NCBI GenBank assembly: GCA_934149405.1
Contig: CAKPEV010000004.1
Span: forward strand, 62,001 to 126,000
Origin: an uncultured Clostridia bacterium
GTDB taxonomy: Bacteria > Bacillota > Clostridia > TANB77 > UBA1234
Reading direction: 5' to 3'
DNA length: 64,000 nt
Position numbers and translations under genes: made by a program. Of this stretch, positions 54,157 to 61,958 are shown one piece after another (position 1 is the first letter of the stretch; each line of letters begins with the position of its first letter). The notes beneath the pieces are model-generated. The model searched no databases, was not told the origin of the DNA, and worked only from the letters and a program-made list of their open reading frames with translations.

Positions 54157-54203
54157 TAGTATGCTAAATTTTATATTTCTTTATTTCAGGAGGTTCCATT
54201 AAT

Positions 54204-54929
54204 ATGACATTCGAAAAAGACAGCCCGGAGGCTTTTTTCTTTAGAAAAGTCGATGAGTTTATAGCACAAGCTGACGAGATCATCCTTGACTGCAATTGTC
54301 GCGAAAGAGTTCGAGAAGAATTCGCAAGTAGGTATCCTGGTAAGCGTGTAGACTATGCACGTGAAAAGACATGTGACTTCTTTGAGGTTTTAGGCAACCA
54401 ATACTACGCAGAAGATCTTCACGAAGCACTCCCTGAACTCTTTCAACAACTAACAGCTCATAAGGATGCTTGCATCAAATGTATGTGCGATATTGCCGTG
54501 AAGCGCTCAAAACTTGAAGAAAGAATTGAGACTATTAAGCGTGTCATGGCTGCTCTTTGTGTAGACAGCAATGAAAGTATCTCAAGCATTATGAACAATC
54601 AATACCCTAGCGAGCATATGTGGAAAAAGGACTTGCCAAAAGATATCCTCTCCTTGATTAGCAGCTTTGACAAGAGTAAAAACACGAATACCAGGAGAGC
54701 TATCGAGACTAAATTATCTTCACTTAGCACTTCGATAATCAAGAAATCCCCAACTTTCACTTTCGCTCTAGCATCGCAAAATGCTATTCCGGATACGCTT
54801 CAAGAGTTAACTGAACTGGAAATTACAGTTAAGGCAAACTTATCCAAACTTGAAAACGTAACTTGTAAGTTAAACATTGTAAGTTACTCTTTGCAAAAAA
54901 TCATCGACGAGGCGAACAAAATCTTGTAA
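54204..54929 (+). CDS. Orphan helical protein A, unknown function
   Basis: A 241-residue protein I do not recognise. It has no signal peptide and reads as mostly helical. Cysteines cluster in DCNCRERV (about 30-35) and ACIKCMCD (about 89-95), which could bind a metal. Later parts hold short coiled-coil-like runs (VKRSKLEERIETIKRVMAAL; ELTELEITVKANLSKLENV). The DNA differs from its neighbours: 24 of 60 bases at 54241-54300 are G or C against 17 of 60 at 53461-53520, and arginine uses CGC, CGT and CGA where neighbours use AGA. It has a good AGGAGG site, its own promoter and a following terminator. Foreign origin is plausible. Confidence 0.75.
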   Translation: MTFEKDSPEAFFFRKVDEFIAQADEIILDCNCRERVREEFASRYPGKRVDYAREKTCDFFEVLGNQYYAEDLHEALPELFQQLTAHKDACIKCMCDIAVKRSKLEERIETIKRVMAALCVDSNESISSIMNNQYPSEHMWKKDLPKDILSLISSFDKSKNTNTRRAIETKLSSLSTSIIKKSPTFTFALASQNAIPDTLQELTELEITVKANLSKLENVTCKLNIVSYSLQKIIDEANKIL

Positions 54930-54970
54930 GCACAATATTAAATAATATTGTTGCATACACGTTATTGGGC

Positions 54971-55009
54971 AATTGGTATTGAGTTTATTTAGCTCATACC
55001 AATTTTGCT
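54971..55009 (+). terminator. Terminator between orphan genes A and B
   Basis: AATTGGTAT and ATACCAATT plus an inner GAG/CTC pair form a bulged stem, followed by TTTGCTTT. A smaller hairpin, CAATATT/AATATTG, lies just after the stop of gene A (54934-54951). Confidence 0.6.
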
Positions 55010-55057
55010 TTGATATTACCGCTTTTAATTTATTCGATTATGGAGAAAAAGAAATTT

Positions 55058-55726
55058 ATGGACTTTGAAAAAGTACTTTCTAATTCCCGTCTTATTTCGC
55101 GAGAGTTAAGTTTATTCTTGGAAGAATTTGAGAAAAGAAAGGAACTCTACGCAAAAGACATTGCAAGTGGGAAAAAATTCTCAGAAATGCTGGTTTCCTT
55201 TTGGAAATACAACGATTTCTACATTGACTCCGAGAAAATCCATTCTAGGCTTTGCACAATGAAAAATGCTCTTATCTCTGAGAAAAATAAGGCTCAGCAA
55301 CGACTCCACGAATTGGAAGATGAAGCTGCATTTGCCGAAAAAAAGTGGAAAATATATGAAAAATTGCTTCGTCTCTCTAAGAGCTACAATTATTCATATG
55401 CCACTTTGCACTTCGATATGTACAATGCATTCGATGCATCTTGGGAATTATATCTCGAACCCGAAACTTCCCAACTTTTTGACAGAATGGAAGCATTACG
55501 TTTAGATATTCCAAAGTCTTTCAAAAAAGATTTTGAGGAAGAGATTAACCGTGTGCTAAAAGAATCGCTCGGTGAATCTTATGAAAAAAAGTTCACCATA
55601 CTTTCAAGGATAAACGATGAGTATGCCAGGGTTTCGTCTATCATCCCTAAAATGACTGAATGTATTTCAATCATTGAGGAACAAATTGATGAGTTAAATG
55701 AATTAAGGAACAACTTAATAGTTTAA
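55058..55726 (+). CDS. Orphan helical protein B, unknown function
   Basis: A 222-residue, almost wholly helical protein, not recognised. It is rich in Glu, Lys and aromatic residues, with coiled-coil-like stretches at about 75-105 (KNKAQQRLHELEDEAAFAEKK-type) and 185-220 (IIEEQIDELNELRNNL). Like gene A it shows more G+C and a mixed codon choice, and the two share size, helical layout and a closing coiled-coil, so they may be distant relatives. The start is uncertain: this ATG has GGAG 12 bases upstream; an ATG six codons earlier has no ribosome site. It ends in a good terminator. Confidence 0.65.
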   Translation: MDFEKVLSNSRLISRELSLFLEEFEKRKELYAKDIASGKKFSEMLVSFWKYNDFYIDSEKIHSRLCTMKNALISEKNKAQQRLHELEDEAAFAEKKWKIYEKLLRLSKSYNYSYATLHFDMYNAFDASWELYLEPETSQLFDRMEALRLDIPKSFKKDFEEEINRVLKESLGESYEKKFTILSRINDEYARVSSIIPKMTECISIIEEQIDELNELRNNLIV

Positions 55727-55748
55727 GTTTAATTCGTCTCACAAAAGT

Positions 55749-55787
55749 ATCAACTTTAGTTTTATACTAGAGTTGATATTTTTTATA
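55749..55787 (+). terminator. Terminator after orphan gene B
   Basis: ATCAACTTTAGT and ACTAGAGTTGAT form a 12-base stem (one G-U) with a five-base loop, followed by ATTTTTTAT. Confidence 0.85.
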
Positions 55788-55794
55788 CTTAAAA

Positions 55795-55823
55795 TTGACT
55801 TTCACCTATTTTCGTTATATAAT
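55795..55823 (+). promoter_or_regulatory. Promoter of serS
   Basis: TTGACT, a 17-base spacer and TATAAT, followed by the T-box leader. Confidence 0.8.
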
Positions 55824-55839
55824 TGCCTCATAGTTTGGC

Positions 55840-56044
55840 GATGATAGAGACTAGTAATAATTTAGTATTTTTTAAGAGAGCTAATGGTTGGTGTGAATTA
55901 GTATAATACATTTTATGAATCTACTCTTGAGCTTTTAGCGAAAGCTAAACCTGTCACATAGGTTAAAGTGTGCTTAAAAGAAGTAATTAAGGTGGTACCA
56001 CGACTCTCCCTCGTCCTTTGGATTTGGGAGAGTCTTTATTTTTC
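55840..56044 (+). promoter_or_regulatory. T-box riboswitch controlling serS (serine specifier UCU)
   Basis: A canonical tRNA-sensing leader. The Stem I features are AGAGAG with CTAATGGTTGGTGTGAA, and the specifier is TCT at 55920-55922 in GAATCTACTC. The T-box core GGTGGTACCACG is at 55991-56002. The terminator GACTCTCCC/GGGAGAGTC with a T-rich tail closes the leader. Uncharged tRNA-Ser should stabilise the antiterminator and switch on serS. The whole gap between gene B and serS is accounted for by terminator, promoter and this leader. Confidence 0.93.
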
Positions 56045-56058
56045 AAGGAGGTAAATTT

Positions 56059-57345
56059 ATGTTAGATATTAAGTTTGTAAGAGAAAATCCAGATTTAGTT
56101 AAAGAAAACATTAAGAAAAAATTTCAAGATGCTAAACTTCCACTTGTTGATGAAGTTTTAGAACTTGATAAGGTTTTAAGAGATGCTCGTGTTAAAGGTG
56201 ATGAGCTTAGAGCTGAAAGAAATTCTAAGAGCCAAGAAGTTGGTAATCTTATGAGAGAGAAAAAAATCGATGAAGCAAATGTTATAAAAGCTAAAGTTTC
56301 TGAAATTAACAAAGAACTAGAAGATATTGAAGCTAAAGAGGCTGATTTATCTGCAAAGATTAAAGAAAAAATGATGGTTATTCCAAATATAATTGATGCA
56401 TCTGTTCCAATAGGAAAAGATGATAGCGAAAATGTTGAAAACGAAAAATTTGGCGAACCAGTTGTACCTAATTTTGAAGTTCCTTATCATGCTGACATAA
56501 TGGCAAGATTAAATGGACTTGATAAAGACAGTGCTGGTAGAACTAGTGGAAATGGTTTTTACTATTTAATTGGAGATGTTGCTAGACTTCATTCTGCAAT
56601 GATTTCTTATGCAAGAGACTTTATGATTGATAAAGGATTTACTTATTGCATCCCACCTTTTATGATTAGAAGCGATGTTGTAAACGGAGTTATGAGCTTT
56701 GCAGAAATGGAAGCTATGATGTACAAAATCGAGGGTGAAGATCTATTTTTAATTGGTACTAGCGAGCACTCTATGATTGGTAAATTTAAAGGACAAATCG
56801 TAAAAGAAGAAGAACTACCACTTACACTTACCTCTTATTCTCCATGTTTTAGGAAAGAGGTTGGTTCTCACGGCATCGAAGAAAGAGGCGTTTATAGAGT
56901 TCATCAATTCGAAAAACAAGAAATGGTTGTTCTTTGTAAGCCTGAAGATTCTATGGAATGGTACAATAAAATGTGGAGCTACACAGTTGAATTCTTTAGA
57001 AGCCTAGATGTACCAGTTAGAACCCTTGAATGCTGCAGTGGTGATTTAGCAGATTTAAAGGTTAAATCTTGTGATGTTGAAGCTTGGAGTCCAAGACAAA
57101 AGAAATATTTTGAAGTTGGAAGCTGTTCAACTCTTGGAGATGCTCAAGCAAGACGTCTTGGTATTAGAGCAAAAGGTAAAGATGGAAACTATTTAGTTCA
57201 CACTCTTAACAATACTGTTCTTGCTACTCCTCGTGGTTTAATTGCATTTTTAGAGAACAACGTTAATGAAGATGGCAGTGTTAATATTCCAGTTGCTTTA
57301 AGACCTTATATGGGTGGTAAAGATAAAATATTACCTAAAAAATAA
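56059..57345 (+). CDS. serS: Seryl-tRNA synthetase
   Basis: Class II synthetase charging tRNA-Ser. The 428-residue product has the N-terminal antiparallel coiled-coil arm that contacts the long variable arm of tRNA-Ser (about 30-100), then the catalytic core with motif 2 SPCFRKEVGSHGIEERGVYRVHQF, and motif 3 near the C terminus (NTVLATPRGLIAFLEN; the usual Arg is present in TPRG). LIGTSEHSM is the serine-binding TxE region, with TSE in full. AAGGAGG precedes the ATG. Expression is set by the T-box upstream. Confidence 0.97.
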   Translation: MLDIKFVRENPDLVKENIKKKFQDAKLPLVDEVLELDKVLRDARVKGDELRAERNSKSQEVGNLMREKKIDEANVIKAKVSEINKELEDIEAKEADLSAKIKEKMMVIPNIIDASVPIGKDDSENVENEKFGEPVVPNFEVPYHADIMARLNGLDKDSAGRTSGNGFYYLIGDVARLHSAMISYARDFMIDKGFTYCIPPFMIRSDVVNGVMSFAEMEAMMYKIEGEDLFLIGTSEHSMIGKFKGQIVKEEELPLTLTSYSPCFRKEVGSHGIEERGVYRVHQFEKQEMVVLCKPEDSMEWYNKMWSYTVEFFRSLDVPVRTLECCSGDLADLKVKSCDVEAWSPRQKKYFEVGSCSTLGDAQARRLGIRAKGKDGNYLVHTLNNTVLATPRGLIAFLENNVNEDGSVNIPVALRPYMGGKDKILPKK

Positions 57346-57377
57346 TTTTTCAGCATATTACTCCTATGAACTAATTA

Positions 57378-57428
57378 GGCGTGCATTCAATATGTTAACA
57401 TTTAACATATTGAATGCACGCCATTTTT
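57378..57428. terminator. Bidirectional terminator between serS and asd
   Basis: A perfect 19-base inverted repeat beginning GGCGTGCATTC, with a seven-base loop and a TTTTT tail on the plus side. It separates the convergent serS and asd genes. Confidence 0.95.
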
Positions 57429-58419
57429 ACATTTTATTTATAAGCAGTTCTAATATTTGAACTGCGTTGCTAGCAGCTCCTTTTCTTATATTATCCGCTA
57501 CTACCCACATATTTATTCCAGATTCAACACTGTCATCTCTTCTAATTCTACCAACATACACTTCATCTTTTCCAGTTGTTGTAACTGCAAGTGGATAAAC
57601 TTCTTTTGATATGTCATCTTGAAGTACTATAGATGGGCTATTAGATAATAATGTTTTTAATTCTTCAATTTCAAAGTCTTTTTCAAACTCAACATTTATT
57701 GATTCTGAATGTGAATTTAAAATAGGTACTCTAACTGTTGTTGCTGTTATTTTCATTTGAGGGTTATTCAAAATCTTTCTTGTTTCATTTATCATTTTCA
57801 TCTCTTCTTTTGTGTATCCATTCTCAGTAAAAGAATCTATCTGTGGTATACAATTATTTGCAATTGGATAAGGAAATTTTTCATTTTTCAATCCTTTTAA
57901 CGTATTCTCTAAATCTTTTATTCCTTTGCTACCTGCACCGGACACTGCTTGATATGTAGAATAAACAATTCTTTTTATCTTATATTTATCATCTAGTGGT
58001 TTTAATGCAACTACTGCTTGAATTGTAGAACAGTTTGGATTTGCTATAATCCCTCTGTGCTTTTTTATATCTTCAGGATTTACTTCTGGTACTACAAGCG
58101 GTACATCTTCATCCATTCTAAAATAGCTACTGTTATCTATTACAATAGTTCCTTTTTGTACTGCAAGTCTTGCATATTCTTTTGATATTTCGCTACCAGC
58201 TACAAATATTGCATAATCTATTTTTTTATCAAAAGTATTTTGTGTCAATTCTTCCACTTCGTACTCTTTATTCATGAATCTTATTTTTTTACCTTGTGAC
58301 CTCTTAGATGCTAATAATTCATATTTAAAATCAGTAAGATTTTTCTCTTCTAACACTTGTAAAACAGTTTGACCTACCAATCCTGTAGCACCAACTATCG
58401 CTATTATTTTATTATCCAT
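57427..58419 (-). CDS. asd: Aspartate-semialdehyde dehydrogenase
   Basis: NADPH-dependent reduction of aspartyl phosphate to the semialdehyde, the branch point to DAP/lysine, threonine and methionine. The 330-residue product has the Rossmann start IIAIVGATGLVGQTVLQVLEE, the catalytic Cys in NPNCSTIQAV (about 128), the catalytic His in HSESINVEFE (about 233), and the usual GAGSKG loop. It is the last gene of the lysC-ddh-dapA-dapB-asd operon, starting one base after the dapB stop. Confidence 0.95.
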   Translation of the reverse strand: MDNKIIAIVGATGLVGQTVLQVLEEKNLTDFKYELLASKRSQGKKIRFMNKEYEVEELTQNTFDKKIDYAIFVAGSEISKEYARLAVQKGTIVIDNSSYFRMDEDVPLVVPEVNPEDIKKHRGIIANPNCSTIQAVVALKPLDDKYKIKRIVYSTYQAVSGAGSKGIKDLENTLKGLKNEKFPYPIANNCIPQIDSFTENGYTKEEMKMINETRKILNNPQMKITATTVRVPILNSHSESINVEFEKDFEIEELKTLLSNSPSIVLQDDISKEVYPLAVTTTGKDEVYVGRIRRDDSVESGINMWVVADNIRKGAASNAVQILELLINKM

Positions 58420-58420
58420 A

Positions 58421-59176
58421 TTATTTTTCTTCCTTTAACAAATCTTTCATATCATAAAGTCCTGCTTTCTGATTTATTACATATTTAGTTGCTTTTAAAG
58501 CCCCTTTTGCAAATATTTTTCTTGATGATACACTATGAGTTATTTCTAAAGTTTCATCTTCACTTAAAAATATCACACTATGCTTACCTACTTCTGTACC
58601 ACCTCTTACTGAATGAATACCTATTTCATCGCTACTACGTTCTTTTCGTTTTGAATGTCTTTCATAAACATACTCAAACTTATCTTCACGGGCACGATTT
58701 ATTGAATCAGCTAACATCAAAGCAGTTCCACTTGGGCTATCTATCTTGTTTCGATGGTGTGTTTCAACTATTTCAATATCAGCATCCTTGAGCTTAACTG
58801 CCAATTTTGACACAATCTCACCCATAAGACTAATCTCATAAGACATATTATTTGACTTAAAAATCGGGATTACTTTTGCGCTTTCTTTTATAAGTTTAAT
58901 TTCATTTTCCGTAAAACCTGTAGTAGCTATCACTATTGGTATTAACTTTTGTTTTGCATATTCTAACACATCTAATGTTGCCTTTGGATTAGAAAAATCT
59001 ATTATCACATCTGGTTGTTCTTTAATACTTTCTATATCATTATATATTGGAATTTCGTTATTAGATGATACTTTATCAAATCCTGCACATACAATAAATT
59101 CTTTATCTTTTTCTATTTCCTTTAAAAGTTCTTGCCCCATTCTTCCAACTATACCACTAATTAAGATTTTTATCAT
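58421..59176 (-). CDS. dapB: 4-hydroxy-tetrahydrodipicolinate reductase
   Basis: Reduces the DapA product with NAD(P)H. The 251-residue product has the nucleotide loop ISGIVGRMGQEL (the usual GxxGxxG is shifted to GIVGRMG), ATTGFTE, and the HHRNKIDSPSGTA substrate-binding block with the catalytic His and Lys. The ATG two codons after the first is favoured, as GGAG lies eight bases before it. It lies between dapA and asd. Confidence 0.95.
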   Translation of the reverse strand: MIKILISGIVGRMGQELLKEIEKDKEFIVCAGFDKVSSNNEIPIYNDIESIKEQPDVIIDFSNPKATLDVLEYAKQKLIPIVIATTGFTENEIKLIKESAKVIPIFKSNNMSYEISLMGEIVSKLAVKLKDADIEIVETHHRNKIDSPSGTALMLADSINRAREDKFEYVYERHSKRKERSSDEIGIHSVRGGTEVGKHSVIFLSEDETLEITHSVSSRKIFAKGALKATKYVINQKAGLYDMKDLLKEEK

Positions 59177-59188
59177 GGCCATTCTCCT

Positions 59189-60073
59189 TTATAATAATCC
59201 ATAATTTTTTATCTCTTGTTTTAATTTTTCTTTTGCTTCTACACTCATCTCTATCAAGGGTAATCTTGGAATTCCAACATCATATCCCAGCATGTTGCAT
59301 GCTGCTTTTATTGGTATTGGATTTACTTCAGAAAACAAGCTTGCTGTTAGATTTAAAGTATTTAGTTGTAGCTTTATTGCATTTTTTATATTGCCATCTA
59401 AAAAGCTATACACCATATTGTGTACATCTTTGGGAATTATATTAGAAAGCACTGATATAACTCCACTTCCCCCCACTGAAAGTACTGGCAATATTTGATC
59501 GTCATTTCCCGAATATATTGCTAAGTTTTCCCTACATAAATTAGCTATTTCTGCCACTTGAGATATATTTCCACTTGCCTCTTTCACTGCAACTATATTT
59601 TCTATCTTTGAAAGTTCAAAACAAGTTTTTGGCAATATGTTGACTCCTGTTCTTGATGGCACATTATACATTATTATCGGAATTTTTACTTCATGTGCTA
59701 TTGTTTTATAATGTTCAATTAATCCTTGTTGGGTTGTCTTATTATAATATGGTGTAACAATCAAAAGTGCGTCTACTCCCACGCTTTCTGCATATTTTGA
59801 CATTTCTATAGCATTTTTCGTACAATTGCTTCCTGTTCCTGCAATTACAGGAATTCTTTTATTTACTACATCTACAACAAATTTAATTGTCTCCTTTTTT
59901 TCTTTTTCTGTCATTGTTGAAGATTCTCCCGTGGTTCCACAAACAATTATTGCATCTGTCCCTTCTCTAATTTGAAATTCCAACATTTTTTTAAATTCTT
60001 CAAAATTAACTCCATCAGTTGTAAACGGGGTTATTATCGCTGTACCACAGCCTTTAAAAACCTCTTTTTTCAA
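59189..60073 (-). CDS. dapA: 4-hydroxy-tetrahydrodipicolinate synthase
   Basis: Condenses pyruvate and aspartate semialdehyde. The 294-residue product has CGTTGESSTM, YYNKTTQQGL, YNVPSRTG (Tyr proton relay) and the Schiff-base Lys in NIVAVKEASGN (about 161). It starts at a TTG behind AAGGAGGAGGG. It lies 24 bases after ddh. Confidence 0.95.
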   Translation of the reverse strand: MKKEVFKGCGTAIITPFTTDGVNFEEFKKMLEFQIREGTDAIIVCGTTGESSTMTEKEKKETIKFVVDVVNKRIPVIAGTGSNCTKNAIEMSKYAESVGVDALLIVTPYYNKTTQQGLIEHYKTIAHEVKIPIIMYNVPSRTGVNILPKTCFELSKIENIVAVKEASGNISQVAEIANLCRENLAIYSGNDDQILPVLSVGGSGVISVLSNIIPKDVHNMVYSFLDGNIKNAIKLQLNTLNLTASLFSEVNPIPIKAACNMLGYDVGIPRLPLIEMSVEAKEKLKQEIKNYGLL

Positions 60074-60096
60074 GCTAATCCCTCCTCCTACCTAAC

Positions 60097-61080
60097 TTAC
60101 AAAATTTCTTTTAATAATTCTTCTCTTGATTTATTAGAAAGTAATACTGGTGGTATATCAAAAACTGTAATAGCTCCGTATTCTCCTTTTTTATTTAATC
60201 TGTAAACAGCTCTCGCATATGCTATAAGTATGCTAGATGTGAACTCTGGGTTAGAATCTAATTTTAATGAATATTCTATTACTTGATTAGATTCATTATT
60301 TATCCCTGTTTTTCCACTTCTTATAACAAATCCTCCGTGTGGCATTGCAGCATGCTTTTCTTTTAATTCTTTTTCAGATACAAAGTTTACCATTGTATCA
60401 TAATCTGCAAAATAATTCGGCATATTTATTATCTCGTCTTTTATTCTTTCTTTATTGGCACCTTCCTCTAAAACAACATAGCATTCTCTTTTATGTTTTT
60501 CTCTTGTTGTTAATTGGATATTTTGACCATTTCTTATTTTTTCTATTGCTTCATGTATTGGAATTGTATATTGTTTCGCATCTTTCACACCTTTTATTCG
60601 CCTTATTGCATCCGAATGTCCTTGGCTAACTCCTTTTCCCCAAAAAGTATATGTTTCTCCTTTAGGCAAATAACACTCACCTAACAATCTATTTAACGAA
60701 AATACTCCTGGATCCCATCCACATGAAATTAAGGCTATCTTTTTTGAAACTTGTGCACTCTCATTTACATTTTTAAAATGTTCTGGTATCTTTGCATGTG
60801 TATCGAAACTATCTATTACATTAAACATAGATGCATACTTTGGTGTTTGATATGGCAAATCAGTTGCGGAACCTCCACACAAAATCATTACATCTATCTC
60901 TTCTTGCCAATTCTCTACTTCTTCTACTGAAACGACTTTTGCTTTTGTCAATGTCTCTATATCTTCTGGTTTTCTTCTTGTGAATATTGCTTTAAGTTCC
61001 ATATCACTATTATTTAAAATAGCAAGCTCTACACCTTTTCCTAGATTTCCATATCCAATTATTCCTATTCTAATACTCAT
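60097..61080 (-). CDS. ddh: meso-Diaminopimelate dehydrogenase
   Basis: NADPH-dependent one-step conversion of tetrahydrodipicolinate to meso-DAP, by-passing the acetylase or succinylase branches. The 327-residue product has the Rossmann loop IGIIGYGNLGKGVE, LCGGSATDLP, the substrate region FDTHAKIP and SCGWDPGVFS, and the C-terminal PHGGFVIRSG. This places the organism in the dehydrogenase variant of lysine synthesis. Its ATG overlaps the aspartokinase stop in ATGA, so the two are translationally coupled. Confidence 0.95.
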   Translation of the reverse strand: MSIRIGIIGYGNLGKGVELAILNNSDMELKAIFTRRKPEDIETLTKAKVVSVEEVENWQEEIDVMILCGGSATDLPYQTPKYASMFNVIDSFDTHAKIPEHFKNVNESAQVSKKIALISCGWDPGVFSLNRLLGECYLPKGETYTFWGKGVSQGHSDAIRRIKGVKDAKQYTIPIHEAIEKIRNGQNIQLTTREKHKRECYVVLEEGANKERIKDEIINMPNYFADYDTMVNFVSEKELKEKHAAMPHGGFVIRSGKTGINNESNQVIEYSLKLDSNPEFTSSILIAYARAVYRLNKKGEYGAITVFDIPPVLLSNKSREELLKEIL

Positions 61081-61825
61081 ACACTCTTTCCCTCCTCACA
61101 TATTATTGTTCCTTTACTATTAAAATCAAAAGTGGATTTAACTACTATTTTTATATTTTTTTTCTTTGCCATCTCCACGCATTTATACTGTAACACTTCA
61201 GCTCCGCTTTTCGCCATTTCTATCATCTTATCATATGATAGCATCTCATATTTTATAGCATTCTTGTTTTGGTTTGGATCTTCAGAATATACTCCATCCA
61301 CATCCTTGTATACTTCACATTCATGCAATCCTAGTGCTTCAGCTACAGCTATTGCAGTGATATCAGAGCCTCCGTCTTCCAAGTGTTGTTATATTATTTT
61401 CACTAGTAATTCCTTGAAACCCAGCAATTACCACAATCTTTCCTTGTTTTAATTCTTTTTGCATTCTTGTAGTTTTTACTTTAATAATATTAGCCTCACC
61501 ATAATTTGAATCAGTTAGAATTGGAACTTGCCATCCTAAAAGAGAAATCGCATCATGTCCCAAAAATTTTAAGCACATTGCAAGTTTTGTTGCTGTTATT
61601 TGTTCTCCAACTGCCAACAAAACATCTTGCTCTCTCAAATCTCCTTTGTAGGAGATGTCTTCTTTTTCTTTTAACAATTCGTCTGTCATATCTCCTTGAG
61701 CTGAAACAACTGCAACTACTGAGTTGCCTTTTTCCTTTGCTCCGTATTATGTGTTTACAAACATTAAATAACTTTTGATTATCTGCCACAGAACTGCCAC
61801 CATATTTTTGAACTACTACTTTCAT
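61077..61825 (-). pseudogene. lysC: Aspartokinase, catalytic domain only, interrupted by two single-base insertions
   Basis: The product would be about 249 residues: VVVQKYGGSSVAD opens the kinase, REQDVLLAVGEQITATKLAM and GGSDITAIAVAEAL are standard, and the end is STFDFNSKGTIICEEGKSV. The frame is broken twice. Near 61740-61745 the minus strand reads CGGAGCAAAG where CGAGCAAAG would keep frame. At 61374 it reads AGACGGAGGC where AGAGGAGGC would. In both places one extra base adjoins a CCG on the plus strand, and conserved residues on each side are intact. The usual C-terminal ACT domains (about 150 residues) are absent, and the end overlaps ddh as in a natural operon. This may be sequencing error, a recent pseudogene or, less likely, recoding. 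Confidence 0.75.
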
Positions 61826-61892
61826 ATTTATGACCTCTTGATAAAAATTTTCATGACATTTAAATTTAAATATTCATTTAAAAAATATACAA

Positions 61893-61921
61893 ATTATATA
61901 TCTACATATATAACCCAGCAA
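61893..61921 (-). promoter_or_regulatory. Promoter of the lysC-DAP operon, overlapping the ftsH terminator
   Basis: TTGCTG, a 17-base spacer and TATAAT on the minus strand. The -35 box is at the end of the terminator hairpin of ftsH. A leader of about 60 bases follows, without a recognisable lysine riboswitch. Confidence 0.6.
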
Positions 61922-61952
61922 AGACAAACTGATTTCAGTCTGTCTTTGCTCA
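61917..61952 (-). terminator. Terminator after ftsH
   Basis: AGCAAAGACAGACTGA pairs with TCAGTTTGTCTTTGCT on the minus strand (one mismatch). The stem is strong but the T tract behind it is weak. Confidence 0.6.
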
Positions 61953-61958
61953 TTGTTT

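Noticed and set aside
61363..61689. Three separate small genes at the lysC locus
   Set aside because: The pieces are consecutive parts of one aspartokinase, joined by restoring one base at each of two places.
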